Positions 20,841-32,021 of a stretch of 64,000 nt of DNA are shown here, piece by piece. Position 1 is the stretch's first letter. Every line of letters begins with the position of its first letter. The notes beneath the pieces were generated by a model, which was not told the DNA's origin, did not search any database, and worked only from the letters and a program-made list of their open reading frames with translations. Source of the DNA: Bathynomus jamesi. Taxonomy: Eukaryota; Arthropoda; Malacostraca; Isopoda; Cirolanidae. A program made the position numbers and the translations under genes. The stretch lies in NCBI GenBank assembly GCA_023014485.1, contig JAJOZX010001074.1, positions 1-64,000 of the forward strand, in the 5' to 3' direction.

Positions 20841-21302
20841 CACTGGGTAATTCCAGGACAAATAGACAAATGAAAGTGCCAAATGTACACTCCACCATCT
20901 CCAAAATTCATGAAACTTGGTGTGAGGGTTGGTTTTGGTCCAAATTACAAAAATCTGAATTTTTTTGAAAATTGGTCAAGTTGGTCAAATTTTATGGCTT
21001 GACCAAATTTTGGTCAAATGAAAAAACCAACAATTTTCAAACAAATATCTCAGCTGCTAATTGTGGTAGCGTAATAAGTCTTAAATGATAAAATATGTAA
21101 AATTAACTGTAGTTTCTAAATATGTATCATTTTTTAGGGTAACAAAAATAAAATTATGATTTTTGGAAAAAATGTCAATTTTTTTTTTTTTTTTTTTTGC
21201 GATTTGGCAGTGAAGATATCATTTTTCGAAAAAAAGACCAAGAATAAAAAATGTTTATTTGATGTATGTACACTATAATAAGTAATAAAAAGTCAGCTTA
21301 TA
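20841..21302 (+). repeat. Left long terminal inverted repeat
   Basis: It pairs with 27690-28135 over nearly its whole length with scattered differences. It contains a 20-T run near 21179-21199, matched by an A run near 27787-27805 in the other arm. Confidence 0.8.
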
Positions 21303-21785
21303 GTTTATTATAAGGCTCAAAACTGAGTTTGAAATTAAGTAATAAATTTTTTTCAGACGACGAAGATTTATTAAGACTTGTTGGTCCAAAAAAAGACAAT
21401 TTTCAAATCATATAAAAAATACATGTAGATAAACCAAAGGAGAAAAAATCTTTTAAAATATATGTACAATGTACATACATAACCTCTTATATTTAGGGAC
21501 AGAATATATTGACAATAATAATGTTTAATTTATAAAGCGCTTATCAGAGTATAAAATACTCTTCCTAATACTACACGTACACAAGTCTTTGAGAATGAAT
21601 TAAGAGACAGTATTCTCATCCAGTGAATCCAAATTTTAGACACTAATAATATAATAATAAGAAAAAGAATTTGAAAAGATTTTTATAACTATTAAGTAGA
21701 TACACAAATCTTAGATAAAAATTTTAGAAATATTATATAGACAATCTTAAATAGTATACATTCGATAGAATTTATTTTATCTTCT

Positions 21786-24572
21786 TTGAAAAGTTATTTA
21801 ATTCTTGAAGCGGAAAAATGTATTGTATTCTTGTTCCTCCTCGTAAACTTGCTTCAATACTCCCAAATATATTTTCTGTTGGAACGTGACAAACATCATC
21901 TTGCGCAGGAAAAATGTATGAGGGACATACGCCGAAGGATGGAGAAATTTTATCAGAAAATCATCATATTCACAGTCAAAGGACTGGACTAATCCAAGCC
22001 ATAGTTTATTTTCATACATACAACCCACAAAAGAGCCTGTTTCAATTTCGCGTTGAGAGACAGTATTATGTTCTTGATCGAAGCAGAAACTCTAATGAGC
22101 TCTCTTATTTCGACTGACTGTGCGACTCTCTGAGAGAGTGGATAAACCTTCAACAAATTCTTGGAAATTGGGACGAAGCGATGTAATTGTTGAGTACCTT
22201 TGATAGAAGTAATAGGTTCACTCAGACGTTTTTGCAAAGAAAGCTCTACATCTACAACTTCTGCCTCAGAGACGTAAAAAAAGTCAATAGCGGTTAGGAA
22301 TTCTTGAGAGCAGAAATTGTAGAAGTCCTCAGCTGTTAAGATTTGATGGTCGAGAGGCCGTCGTAAGCTTTCTCTGGGACTGCTCTTTTTACCATTCCGC
22401 CAATACCGTCGCAGGCATTCTTCCCGTGGGATGTCGCGAAAAAATTCCACTCAGCATGAATTTTGAAGTCTTCGAAATGATGGCATAAATTTAGAAAATT
22501 TGTTTTATTCTTATACTGAGCCGCGCATCCATCTGTGAAATAATGAATTTTAGTTAGGTTTGAATTTTGTTGTTGGATGCACAGGATTAATTTTTTGAGA
22601 AAACTATGAACCAGAATTGTATCATGCCTGCGATGGTTTGAAACGAAGCAGTAACTTTTGCAAATTAGTTTTCCTGCATTGTTTTTGGAATAATAAATGA
22701 ATGGGTGCACACTGTACATTGCGAGTTCTCCCAATGAAACCCCTGGGCACAATCTTGTACGATGAATGAGAAGTTTTCCGCGAAATCGCCCACCAAAACA
22801 CCTTCATTTTCGGGCAGTTTCTTTTAGATTTTTGAAGTAACTCGACTGACATTTATTCGTGAAGTGGTGTCTTGTCAGTTGTGCAATTTTTTTGGTGAGC
22901 GATTCCACGTATTCCTCTGGAGTTTCAGTGATATCTTTTAACATACAGTGATTGACGGACACCCATTGTTTATATTTTCTCTCTTCCATCGCCATGAAGT
23001 CCAAACTTTCCAAATAATTTTTGATTCCAACCTCTCGCGGGCATCTCTTGCATCAGTGCATCATACAATCTTCATTGTCCATGCCACAGACGGATAAAGA
23101 CATTAATTTTTTGTAGTCTAAATCTTTAATGCCTAATGCTGATATTTGTAGTTTCGGATTTTGGTGATGCGTACATACGCAGACACTGAGTTCCGCTTTG
23201 TCCCGCAAGCACGCACCACAACGGTCGAAGATGAGCAAAGGTACTAAAGCCTATTTTGGGATTTTCATTTTTTGCATATTCAGCATATAACTCTTTCAAG
23301 TTACACAATACCAGTCTTTTTTGTTTTTTATTTTTTCACCCTCTTCATTTATTGCAAACTTATAATCTTTGATTCCCGGGCACATCCTACTATATTCGTC
23401 ATTTTCATAAAACTCCCAAATGATTTTTTTCATTTTAGCTGTGACGACCTTCCCTTTTGTCATGTTTGGAATGTTAGGAAGAATCCCAAACTGTTTTTGA
23501 AGATTGCGGCTCTTACGCACCATATACTTTGTTGCTCCAAAGAAGTCAGCAATTTTTTCAATGGGATAGGGATACAATGATAGTATTTGTAACCTAAGAT
23601 TGCGATCGTTACTTGCTTGAAATTTCTCCTTTAATTCTTCCATAACCTTTTGATACCTGAAATAAAGTGTATTTGACATTAAGTTTAATTAGTATATTTT
23701 TAATTAAACTTTTCATAAAATATGTATATGTATTATATTGTCCGATTTAAAAATGTAAACAGATAAAACTTAATTTAGTATATACTTCGATGACTGTATT
23801 AAATTTAATTTAAAATGTCAAATTTCAATAACTATGTCCGAAAAGTAGTCTTGCCTCTCTAAATCATCTTCCAAACAACTTTTTTTGGATGGACCAGCTT
23901 CAGAATAGTCAATAGGAGCCCCATAAGCAGCTTCAAAACTTCTTAACCTTTTCCGTTGTCAATCTGAATTTCGTAGAAGCCTTTATCTGTTTTTGTCCCG
24001 GCTTCAATCCAGGTGTAAAACAAATTCATAAATTTAGGTTGCGTGAAATAATCAAATATCAAATATTTTGTATATATGTATTTAAGTGGTATGCTAATAT
24101 TTAAAAACAGAAAACTACGAATTTGCCATTAAAAAACAAATGTCCTGAATGGAGTCTCTATTGTTTTATTACCTGTTTTAATAGGGCTTTCATCAAATAA
24201 AGGTAAAATATTGTCACTGAGCAAATCTTTATTGAATTGCCTGTCTTGAACGACAAATTCTTCCAATGGTGGTGGATTCGTGGAATTGCTACTGCTTCGC
24301 TCCAGACATTCGTTAAGTATGCCTGGCTCAGGTATTGGTGCAGGTTCCGGCTCTCTGGATGAACGTTGAACATGTTCTAATACAATTGGCTTCTTTTTAA
24401 TTGTGACATAGCAATTGCTGCATAGTAATTGATTTTCTTCCAAAATTCCATAGCTTGCAGCTGCCATGGCAGAGTTTACTTTTTTGATGTTACAGAAAAT
24501 TCTTCTTGAGTGTTTTTTCATAGGATCTACAGATCTACAGAAGCTAAGGCTAACAAAGACCCTAAGATCCAC
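21786..24572 (-). pseudogene. Family A transposase-like gene (copy 2)
   Basis: A first exon (24521-24173) starts MKKHSRRIFCNIKKVN, has a CSNC motif, and ends at a donor (CAG|GTAATA). A probable second exon lies at about 23960-23820 (SFEAAYGAPIDYSEAG). The main body runs 23679-21790 in several frames. Blocks in order are VMEELKEKF, FGILPNIPNMTKG, NPKIGFSTFAHLRPLWCVL, CVCTHHQNPKLQISALG, YKQWVSVNHCMLKDI, HYFTDGCAAQYKNKTNF, FFATSHGKNACDGIGGMVKR, RFVPISKNLL and VGCMYENKLWLGLV. Frameshifts lie near 23300, 23200, 23030, 22800, 22400 and 22030. Its location between long inverted repeats suggests it was the transposase of that element. The chemistry is not established. Confidence 0.65.
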
Positions 24573-24976
24573 TCTAAGGTTAGCCCGAGAGAAAGGAAAG
24601 AGTAGGGGTTAAGAGAAGAGAAGAATAAGGGGTTAAGTAAGAGCAACACCTATCACTCGTGGGTTAACATTCATTCAGAAAAAGAGGAAAAAGTCTCACC
24701 ATCATCATCCGCCGGCCACTGCCGACAAGTCAGAAAATAGTCGGAGAGAATAGGAGAGGGGTGAAAGATGAAAAGAAGTAAAATAAGAACGCTTACAAAC
24801 CATGCAAACACAGTCTTAACTCACTGTCATACCATGCAAACTACAAACATGCAAGTAAAGAGTTACAGACATGCAAAGAAGGAGATAAGGAAAAAAAAAA
24901 AAAAAGTAGGTACAGTTAAACAAAAAGTGGGTTAGTTTACGCTACGAGCTACATCTACGTTCGTGTTAGTCTAATT
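24573..24976. other. Non-coding stretch upstream of family A copy 2
   Basis: Purine-rich on the plus strand, with gagaagagaagaataagg and short tandem-like variants of accatgcaaac and aaacatgcaa at 24800-24870. No coding potential was recognised. It may contain the promoter side of family A copy 2. Confidence 0.35.
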
Positions 24977-26410
24977 TTTTTTTTTTTTTTTTTGCTGGCA
25001 TCACACGCTGGCATGTCACAAGCTGGCATTCATCGTCAACAGACTCATCCTCGAGCACCACCACCAGAGCTCCTGTTGTTAACTTTTTTTTTAATTTTAA
25101 ACAACGTTAATACTTTAAAATGTCTGTCAAGACGGTTCTTAAACATATTAACGCTGGTAGAATGAACGACTGACGCGGGAAGATTATTCCATTTATCAAT
25201 TACTTTAAACGTAAAGAAGTTTTTAGCGATATTAGTAATGAAACGTCTGCCACGCAACTTAAATCCGTTATTGCGAGTATTACTATTATCAAAAGTGAAC
25301 AATTTGTCAAAATTTACGTTATCGATGTTATTAACGATTTTGAAAACTTCAATAAGCTCCCCCTTAATCTTCTAGTTTCGAGTGAATACAGTCTAACTCT
25401 TTAATCCTATCTTCATAAGGCTTATTGCGCAATGACGGAATAAGTTTCGTGGCACGACGCTGAACCCTTTCTAACCTATCAATATCCTCACGCAAGTACG
25501 GGCACCAAAACTGAACGGCATATTCTAAATGAGGCCTGACTAGGGACTTGTAAAGGGGCAATATAATATCCTTCGATTTAAATTCGAAATTACGCGCTAT
25601 GAAGCCTAACATCCTATTAGCTTTTGCGCAAGACTCCAGGCACTGGTTCCTAACCTTTAAATCTTTAGTTACGCGTACGCCTAAATCTACTTCCTCGTCA
25701 ACGCTCGCTAACTCCCTATCATCCATCGTGTACGCGTAATTATTGTTGCGAGAACCTATATGCAAAACTTTACATTTATCTACGTTAAATTGCATCTGCC
25801 ATTTACCTGTCCACTCCATAATCCTATCTACATCGTCTTGGATCCTATTTCTATCGTCCTCGTTAACAACCTTACCGCCTATTTTAGTATCGTCCGCGAA
25901 TTTTGACACGTTACTAGTCAATCCTACATCTATGTCGTTAATGTAAATTACGAATAGCAATGGGCCTAACACTGAACCCTGTGGGACACGCTACCTACTC
26001 TAACCACCCGATTCACTACCATTAACTACGACCCTCTGCCTCCTAGCACGAAGCCATTCTTCTAACCAGTTAGCTACCTGACCGCGTATACCGTGCGCTT
26101 TAACCTTCGCAATTAGTCTCCTATGCGGAACTGTATCGAACGCCTTTTTAAAATCTAAATAAATAACATCAGCTGCCTATGCCTATCGTATTCGCGCACT
26201 ATTTCGTTATAAAATTCTAACAAATTAGTTAAACAAGACCTATGGCGTCGAAACCCGTGCTGACTACTATTAATCAAACCCCTACTTTCTAAGTGATCGA
26301 TAATACGATCCCTAACTACGGATTCCAAAAGTTTACCGACAATTGACATTAAGCTAATGGGCCTATAATTGCTAGGTACCGCTGGTCGCCTTTTTAAAAA
26401 TAGGCGTGAC

Positions 26411-27564
26411 AATGTTCCCTCTAATTTTTTTTAGTCGTGTGCGCAAGAAATTTTCGTTGTGCATACATTTAGATTCATGGTGAAAAATTGTGCAAACTTT
26501 TCTGAGCGATATTTATCTTCAAAATGAAATATATATAAATATTAAATACTTAATAAATATTATTTCCATAAGGTGATAGCTTCATCATTACGGTACTATT
26601 AAATAGATATTAAAAAACTGTTTACAATATTATATATTCTTAAAAAAGAAAACATTTATCCATTCTAAAAATATGAATAAAATAAAAAATAGTAAAAAAA
26701 ATTCAACAAAATAAAGAAATAAAATAAAAAAAAACATTAATTGAAAATGACTTTTAGTTGTCATTTCTCAAAACAATTTTTAGCATTTAGCAATTTAAAT
26801 AGACTATCAAGATTAATACATGATTTTATCCATTCACAAAATAGGAATAAAATAAAAAATAATAAAATTCAATAAAATAAAATATAATCAAAACAACATT
26901 AAATGAAAGTGCCTTTCATTTAAGTATGATTATGATTTCTTCCTACGATCTTTAGCATTTGCCCATTCCAAATAAACTCTATGAAGATTAATACATCCGT
27001 CATCATTCAGGTAACTTTTAATTCGCATGAGCATGTCCAAATGATTTTCTTTCAAACAGTTTCTTAATTTGTTCTTTATAGAATTCATTAAACTGAAGCC
27101 ACGCTCACAGTCCACACTAGATGCTAGGAAAGTTCCCCCAATATCCATCAACTTAGCAAGGTCACAAAATTGTTCATTTTGGAGGACGAATGTCACCATA
27201 TCATCAAAGTTTTTAACCAGCTTACTTTTAATTTTCTCCCATACAACAAAATTAAAATCATTGTACTGTTCGATTATGGTAGAACTTTCACCAAGAAAAT
27301 CTGCATATTTTGCACATAAAGCTTTAACATGCTCAATGTCAAAGTCAGCGAAGTCGGGCGGAAGGGGTTAATACTTAAAAGAGCGACTACAAAGTATTTT
27401 GATGCAAATGGTCAGACCTTGTGTGACGGTATATTTTTTAAATTACTTCATTTACTGTCATGACTCATGATACGCTTGAGCCTGTGCGCATTTTATTTTG
27501 CTGTGCGCGCGGGTTTCACAACGCGTGCGCGCACGCACACGCGCACACCTTAGCGGGAACATTG
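26411..27564 (-). mobile_element. hAT remnant nested in the LINE
   Basis: The ends are (C)AATGTTCCCTCTAA at 26410 and GCGGGAACATTG ending at 27564. Flanks ggcgtgac (26403-26410) and ggcatgac (27565-27572) are a near-perfect target duplication. Removing the element restores the LINE reading KLANV-PIFKK. The right end is extremely rich in gcgcacgcacac-type sequence (27500-27550). Coding capacity is limited to a C-terminal transposase fragment. Confidence 0.8.
26930..27199 (-). pseudogene. hAT transposase C-terminal fragment
   Basis: The 89-codon frame reads GGTFLASSVDCERGFSLMNS, then IKNKLRNCLKENHLDMLMRI. This matches the hAT dimerisation domain (S-x-x-E-R-x-F-S-x-x-x-x-I-K-x-x-x-R). The catalytic core is absent. 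Confidence 0.75.
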
Positions 27565-27689
27565 GGCATGACGTTAGCTAATTTTGTGTTTTGAGGCATT
27601 TTAAGGGTTAAAAATTAGGTATATACTGAAAATCTGGAAAGAAAGCAAAAAATTATTAAAATTTGGAGGATTTTTTTTCATAATAAATG

Positions 27690-28135
27690 TCGATAAGCTG
27701 ACTTTTTATTACTTATTATGGTGTACATACATCAAATAAACATTTTTTATTCCTGGTCTTTTTTTTGAAAAATGATATCTTCGCTGCAAAAAAAAAAAAA
27801 AAAAAAACGTTTTCCAAAAAATCATAATTATATTTTTGTTACCCTAAAAAAAATGATACATATTTAGAAACTACAGTTAATTTTACATATTTTATCATTT
27901 AAGACTTACTACACTACCACAATTAGGAGCTGAGATATTTATGTTTGAAAATTATTAGTTTTTTCATTTGACCAAAATTTGGTCAAGCCATAAAATTTGA
28001 CCAACTTGACCAATTTTCAAAAAAATTCAGAAATTTGTAATTTGGACCTAAACCAACCCTCACACCAAGTTTCATGAATTTTGAAGAGGTTACCGTGTAC
28101 TTCATTTGTCTATTTCTCGTAGAATTACCCCACTG
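27690..28135 (-). repeat. Right long terminal inverted repeat
   Basis: Reverse-complement partner of 20841-21302. The outermost bases differ slightly: CAGTGGGGTAATTC here, against CACTGGGTAATTC on the left. Confidence 0.8.
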
Positions 28136-28333
28136 GCACTGAAGAGCACAAAATGACACAACCTCACTCAGTGAAAGACACCGTGACTGAGCCGTGTCAG
28201 CCTACATGAGCAGCATTGCAGACACCACGTGACAAAATCACAAATTTGCAGTCAGTCACGAATTTACCAAGACATGGTAGTAAAATGGGTTATCATGAAC
28301 AGAGAGCCTCATGAACAACAAGGGCCCACTGTA

Positions 28334-29905
28334 TGATAGAGTCAATAAAACTTGTTTAGGGACTACATTTCTAAGTTTAAACATTATAGCAACGCTCCTT
28401 GAAATCTTTTTTGCGATATAAGTTACATGATCACTCCACTGCAAATTCTTATCTAGCATTACACCAAGAAATTTTGTTACAGTACACTCCTTTATAGCAA
28501 TTTCATTAACATTAAGTTCATCAAGATTACATTTCTTTTATTAGTAAAAATCATGAAATTTGTTTTAAATACTGGTATTTAGGAAGAGTTTATTGGTGGT
28601 CAACCATTTCATTACACTGATGAATTCTGAATCAAATATATTCTTAGTTGAATTAACATCTTTGCAAGAAAAAGAGAGAGTTGTATCATCTGCAAACATT
28701 ATGAAGTTCAGTATATCAGATGCATGTGGAAGGTCATTTATATATAATATAAATAACAGTGGACCCAGAACAAAGCCCTGTGGCACACCATGTTTGACAA
28801 GCGCTTTAGTTGTGCAAACCTTATTTACTGATACAAAATGATATCTATTGCACAAATAACTTCTAAGCCAATCACTGATTACTCCTCTAAAGCTGTAACA
28901 AATATACAGAATGTTTATGAAGTCCCTCTCTATTTCAGTAAAAACATAGCAAAAAGGGTAAAATACAATAACAATATAATAGAAGGCATACATTTAATGA
29001 CTACTTAAGTAAATGATTCTACATGAGCACCATCAGTATCTGTACAGAGTTCAAATCTGTCAGCAGCATTGCAGAACACATTTTGGAGCATGACAAGGGT
29101 TATTTTTGTAACTGCCATTATGATACAAGCACATAAATGTCCCATTTCATTCAGATGGCATTTTAAACACTGTCATCTCTCAACAAGATGAGGCACTTGT
29201 CATTACGCAAACATTATTCAGGAGTACCTAAATGAACAATTTCCAAATCAGTGGATCGGATGTGGAGGCAACAGGCCCTGGGTGGCTCGATTTCCTGACC
29301 TAATGCAGTAACAGCAGTTACAAAAATAACCCCATCATGTTCCAAAATGTGTTCTGCAATGTTGCTGACAGATTTGAACTCTGTAGAGATACTGATGGTG
29401 CTCATGTAGAATCATATACTTAAGTAGTCATTAAATGTATGTCTTCTATTATATTATTGAATTTTACCCTTTTTGCTACATTTTCACTGAAATAGATAGG
29501 GACTTTATAAACACCCTGTAATTTATTAAGTAGAATGTTATGGTCTATTATATCAAATACCTTACTCAAATCCATAAATATTGATATCATTATTTCTTTG
29601 TTTTCTTTAGCTATATTTACATTTTCCATAAGATTTAAAATAGCCATTTCCATTGTTTTATTATTACAGAAGCCACACGTATTGATTCAAGATTTGCTGC
29701 ATTCTACTTTTTACAATTTTTTCAAAAACTTTGCTGAACACAGATAATGAACACACCAGCCTGTAATTTGTTGCTAATGTAGGATCACCCCCTTTAAAAA
29801 TGGGTTTTTCAGTCAGAGTGGTGGATTTTTGGAATGACTTGCCATATGATTTCATTTGGAAAACATGAAGCCACTCTAGCCTATCGAGGATGTCATAAAC
29901 CATAG
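28334..29905 (-). pseudogene. LINE-alpha, 5' part (reverse transcriptase)
   Basis: Minus-strand blocks, in coding order, are KPIFKGGDPTLATNYRLV and VFSKVFEKIVKSRMQQIL (29800-29690), IFMDLSKVFDIIDHNILLNK (29600-29525), YSFRGVISDWLRSYLCNRYH (28890-28840), VKHGVPQGFVLGPLLFILYI, LNFIMFADDTTLSFS (catalytic FADD, about 28690) and LDKNLQWSDHVTYIAKKI (28455). They belong to one non-LTR reverse transcriptase. A 612-bp element interrupts it at 28907-29518, and the C-terminal tail lies at 20040-20522 beyond the pogo-type insertion. Stops and frameshifts make it inactive. Confidence 0.85.
28907..29518. mobile_element. Mariner-type non-autonomous element with arms of about 200 bp
   Basis: The element begins CAGAATGTTTATGAAGTCCC and ends GGACTTTATAAACACCCTG, with TA on both sides (28905-28906, 29519-29520). 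The inverted arms extend over about 200 bp. The central part, read on the plus strand at about 29210-29300, translates approximately as NEQFPNQWIGCGG and PWVARFPDLMQ. This resembles the W-I-G-R-G-G-P and S-P-D-L blocks of mariner-like transposases, so the element is an internal-deletion derivative of an autonomous transposon. Confidence 0.75.
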
Positions 29906-29956
29906 TAGATCATTAGTTAATTTGGTAAATATTGGATTTTACTCCCAGTCTGATTT

Positions 29957-30154
29957 TATAATGAGAGCAAACTTTTCTGGTCAACTTTGAGTGCTTTGCA
30001 CAAATCTGCCATTGGTTTCCAGTGCAAATGCAGTTTTTAAGATATTGTAACAAACATATAGGATGTGTTCATGTTATGAGATCTCATAAACGATGCATTA
30101 CCACAGGAAACATGCAAACACCTCAAAATTAACCAGAAAAGCTTGCTCTCATTA
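29957..30154. repeat. Foldback palindrome of unit D0 (outer)
   Basis: The left arm contains atgagagcaaacttttctgg and gccattggtttccagtgcaa. The right arm ends ccagaaaagcttgctctcat. The arms are 75-80 bp with a loop of about 40 bp. Confidence 0.7.
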
Positions 30155-30159
30155 CGAGA

Positions 30160-30344
30160 ACAAATTTTTCTGGTTAATTTTGAGTTGTTTAGCACAAATG
30201 TGATATCCATTTCCTGTGCAAATGCATAGTTTTGAGATATCTTTACCTATCTTTAGGTGAAGATATCTCAAAAACTACACATTTGCACAAGAAATGGATA
30301 TCACATTTGTGCAAAACAACTCAAAATTGACCAGAAAAATTTAT
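30160..30344. repeat. Foldback palindrome of unit D0 (inner)
   Basis: The left arm contains ttctggttaattttgagttg and atatccatttcctgtgcaaa. The right arm contains catttgcacaagaaatggat and ends ctcaaaattgaccagaaaaa. The arms are about 85 bp, nearly perfect, meeting at gatatctttac / aggtgaagatatc. Confidence 0.8.
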
Positions 30345-30440
30345 TGTCATTTTCATTTAAACTAACGAAAATATCACGATAACCTAACCAATCATCAAAG
30401 GCATTCAATTAACCTAACGGGTTAATATTAGTTATTTCAC

Positions 30441-30609
30441 CTAAATATCTTCTGATCTTTTCGTATTAGGCACTTACTGTCACATTTCAGGCAAATTAAG
30501 GATGAGAAAATAATGCCATAATTGATAAAAACATCTACTGCTTTGTCTTCATCTTGGGCACATGATGAATCAAATCCTCAAAGTCAAAATCACACAAGTA
30601 GCACATCAT
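30441..30609 (-). pseudogene. Zinc-ribbon exon of unit D0
   Basis: The exon starts at ATG 30609 (MMCYLCDFDFEDLIHHV). After a one-base shift it continues DEDKAVDVFINYGIIFSSL, then CLKCDSKCLIRKDQKIFR, and ends at a donor AG|GTGAAAT. The two CxxC pairs resemble the N-terminal zinc ribbon of ISXO2/Merlin-type transposases. The exon is closely related to D4 (35047). Downstream on the minus strand come a TTAGG-like module (30370-30425) and two palindromes. No catalytic exon is visible. Confidence 0.55.
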
Positions 30610-31123
30610 AATTCTATCGCAAACACCACCAAACTGAATCCAATTAGAAAAAAAAAATAGCCAGAACAGAAAACAAACTAATTGTCGCTAGAGTAGTGAA
30701 AAAATAGCCAAATAAGAAAAATATTTTATGAAAAAGTACATTATAGCCAAAACAAGAAATATATTTTATTAAAAGAAGTACATTTGAACAAATTTGCACA
30801 AGATATATTTTTTTGGTTAATATTCATCTTTTAACCCACTCATGCGTGGTTAAAACAATACAATATATTGAATTGCTAATATATTGAATTGACTAAGAAA
30901 ATATATATCTTATCTTGTGCAGATTTGTATAAAATGTGTTTTTTTATTAAAATATATTTCCTATTTTTGGTGGTTTTTCAATATATATATCGACTATTTG
31001 GTGAATATTTCTTATTTTTAGTGATTCTGGCTACTTCTGCGTAATTCAATTTATCCTGTTTTACAAGTAAATCATTTTTAGCAAATGTTCGTCTGTTCAG
31101 TTCGGTTTTTTGTGACTAGAAGT

Positions 31124-31414
31124 ATGACGTGTCAGTTATGCATATTTGATTTTGAAGAAGTGATCCGCCATATTGCCCTCGATGAAGACAAGAGTTTAGA
31201 CCTTTTTTTCAATCACGGAATAATTAAGATATCCATGACCTGCCCTAAATGCAATAGTGCTTGTATTTTAAGAAAAGACCAGGAGGTCTTTAAGTACCAT
31301 AAAAAAAATCCTAAAAATAAACGTGTGTCATTTCAGTTTAAGGGCATGCAAAATTTAGCAGACTACCCATACAAGGTTGGCACATGTTATTACATTATCA
31401 TTTGTATAATTTAG
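31124..31414 (+). CDS. Zinc-ribbon exon of unit D1
   Basis: An open frame, possibly starting at 31085 but better at ATG 31124 by comparison with relatives, reads MTCQLCIFDFEEVIRHIALD, then LDLFFNHGIIKISMTCPKCN. Cysteine pairs CQLC and CPKC with a further C suggest zinc binding. It is the only member of the array with a fully open exon and no stop. It may end at a donor near 31378 (AAG|GTTGG) or at the stop after 31414. It resembles the zinc-ribbon N-terminus of ISXO2/Merlin-type transposases. No catalytic domain follows; a GC-rich module, a TTAGG module and a palindrome do. Confidence 0.45.
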   Translation: MTCQLCIFDFEEVIRHIALDEDKSLDLFFNHGIIKISMTCPKCNSACILRKDQEVFKYHKKNPKNKRVSFQFKGMQNLADYPYKVGTCYYIIICII

Positions 31415-31472
31415 GTCTCGGGGGTAATTGATCGGTCCTAATGTTTTGCGGACAGTTCAGTACGTGATACCA

Positions 31473-31530
31473 GTTAGGTCAACTGTACGCCCTTGATGAT
31501 TGGTTAGGTTAAGTCATGATATTTTCATTT
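31473..31530 (+). repeat. TTAGG-bearing module of unit D1
   Basis: The module reads agttaggtcaactgtacgcc, then cttgatgattggttaggtta and agtcatgatattttcat. It matches half of the palindrome at 13844-13994 and the insert at 45567. Confidence 0.7.
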
Positions 31531-31559
31531 AAATTTGTTAGTTTAAACAAATGACGAGT

Positions 31560-31725
31560 GCAAACTTTTCTGGTTAATTTTGAGGTGTTTTGTACGAAAC
31601 TGCCATCCATTTCCTGTGCAAATGCGTAGTTTTCAAGATGACGATATCTTGAAAACTACGCATTTGCACAGGAAACGGATGGCAGATTCGTGCAAAACAC
31701 CTCAAAATTTACCAGAAAAGTTTGC
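31560..31725. repeat. Foldback palindrome of unit D1
   Basis: The left arm has caaacttttctggttaattt, tgaggtgttttgtacgaaac and gccatccatttcctgtgcaa. The right arm mirrors it almost perfectly (cgcatttgcacaggaaacgg; gtgcaaaacacctcaaaatt). The arms are about 80 bp with a loop of only a few bases around agatgacgatatct. Confidence 0.85.
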
Positions 31726-31924
31726 TCTCATTATAAAAAGAGACTGGATCAAAAAACGAATAATTACCCCATTTTCAGATGAATCACATCAGAAACCATC
31801 GGAAAACCTAATTTTTATTTTTCAAAATGAATTGTGGTTCAAACTAAATTTACCTTGTAAAAATTGGTTGTTGCCAATGTACGGGCAATTTTTACATAGT
31901 AGAGCCACCTCAATGGGCCAAAAT

Positions 31925-32021
31925 AGGGTTAATACGAGTTTTATCGTACTCAGAATATCAAAAGCAAATATAATTACAAAATATTAAAGCATAATTTTCT
32001 CATCATTTTCATATAAGTCAC
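31925..32021 (+). repeat. 3' segment of unit D1 (duplicated at 36070-36170)
   Basis: The text from gggttaatacgagttttatc through cattttcatataagtcac recurs at 36068-36165 with only a few differences. Here it is interrupted after TAAGTCAC by element D2; the other copy is uninterrupted. Confidence 0.8.

Larger units (their letters stand above)
24977..27600 (-). mobile_element. LINE (CR1/Jockey-like), 5'-truncated, with T-run tail on plus strand
   Basis: The minus-strand frames are reverse-transcriptase fragments. 26412-26155 reads NYRPISLMSIVGKLLESVVR and GLINSSQHGFRRHRSC; 25972-25364 reads MLGPLLFVIYINDIDVGL, SKFADDTKIGG and YKSLVRPHLEYAVQFWCPYL; and the tail at 25302-25045 contains IDKWNNLPASVV. 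A poly-T run at 24977-24995 on the plus strand is the poly-A tail. The upstream block KLANVMPIFKKAT is restored when the hAT remnant at 26411-27564 is removed. The copy is 5'-truncated near 27600, as is common for LINEs. Confidence 0.85.
20841..28135 (-). mobile_element. Element with about 450-bp terminal inverted repeats, carrying family A
   Basis: The left repeat (20841-21302) starts CACTGGGTAATTCCAGGACA. The right repeat (27690-28135) is its diverged reverse complement, ending GAATTACCCCACTG. Corresponding inner landmarks include ccaaattttggtcaaatgaa on the left and ttcatttgaccaaaatttgg on the right, a long T or A run, and atttgatgtatgtacac. Between the repeats lie the family A gene (minus strand) and a LINE with a nested hAT. 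A target duplication is not clear: CACTG occurs just outside a possible GGTAATTC terminus on both sides. The superfamily is unassigned. Confidence 0.75.
20525..28331. mobile_element. pogo/Tigger-type element with TA duplication
   Basis: The left end CAGTGGGCCCTCATTGTTCA at 20525 is mirrored by a right end with GAACAACAAGGGCCCACTG finishing at 28331. TA flanks both ends (20523-20524, 28332-28333). CAGTGG-type termini with TA are typical for Tigger/pogo elements of the Tc1-mariner superfamily. Its own part is short (about 310 bp left, 195 bp right) and non-coding, so it was a non-autonomous copy. It interrupts LINE-alpha. Confidence 0.8.
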
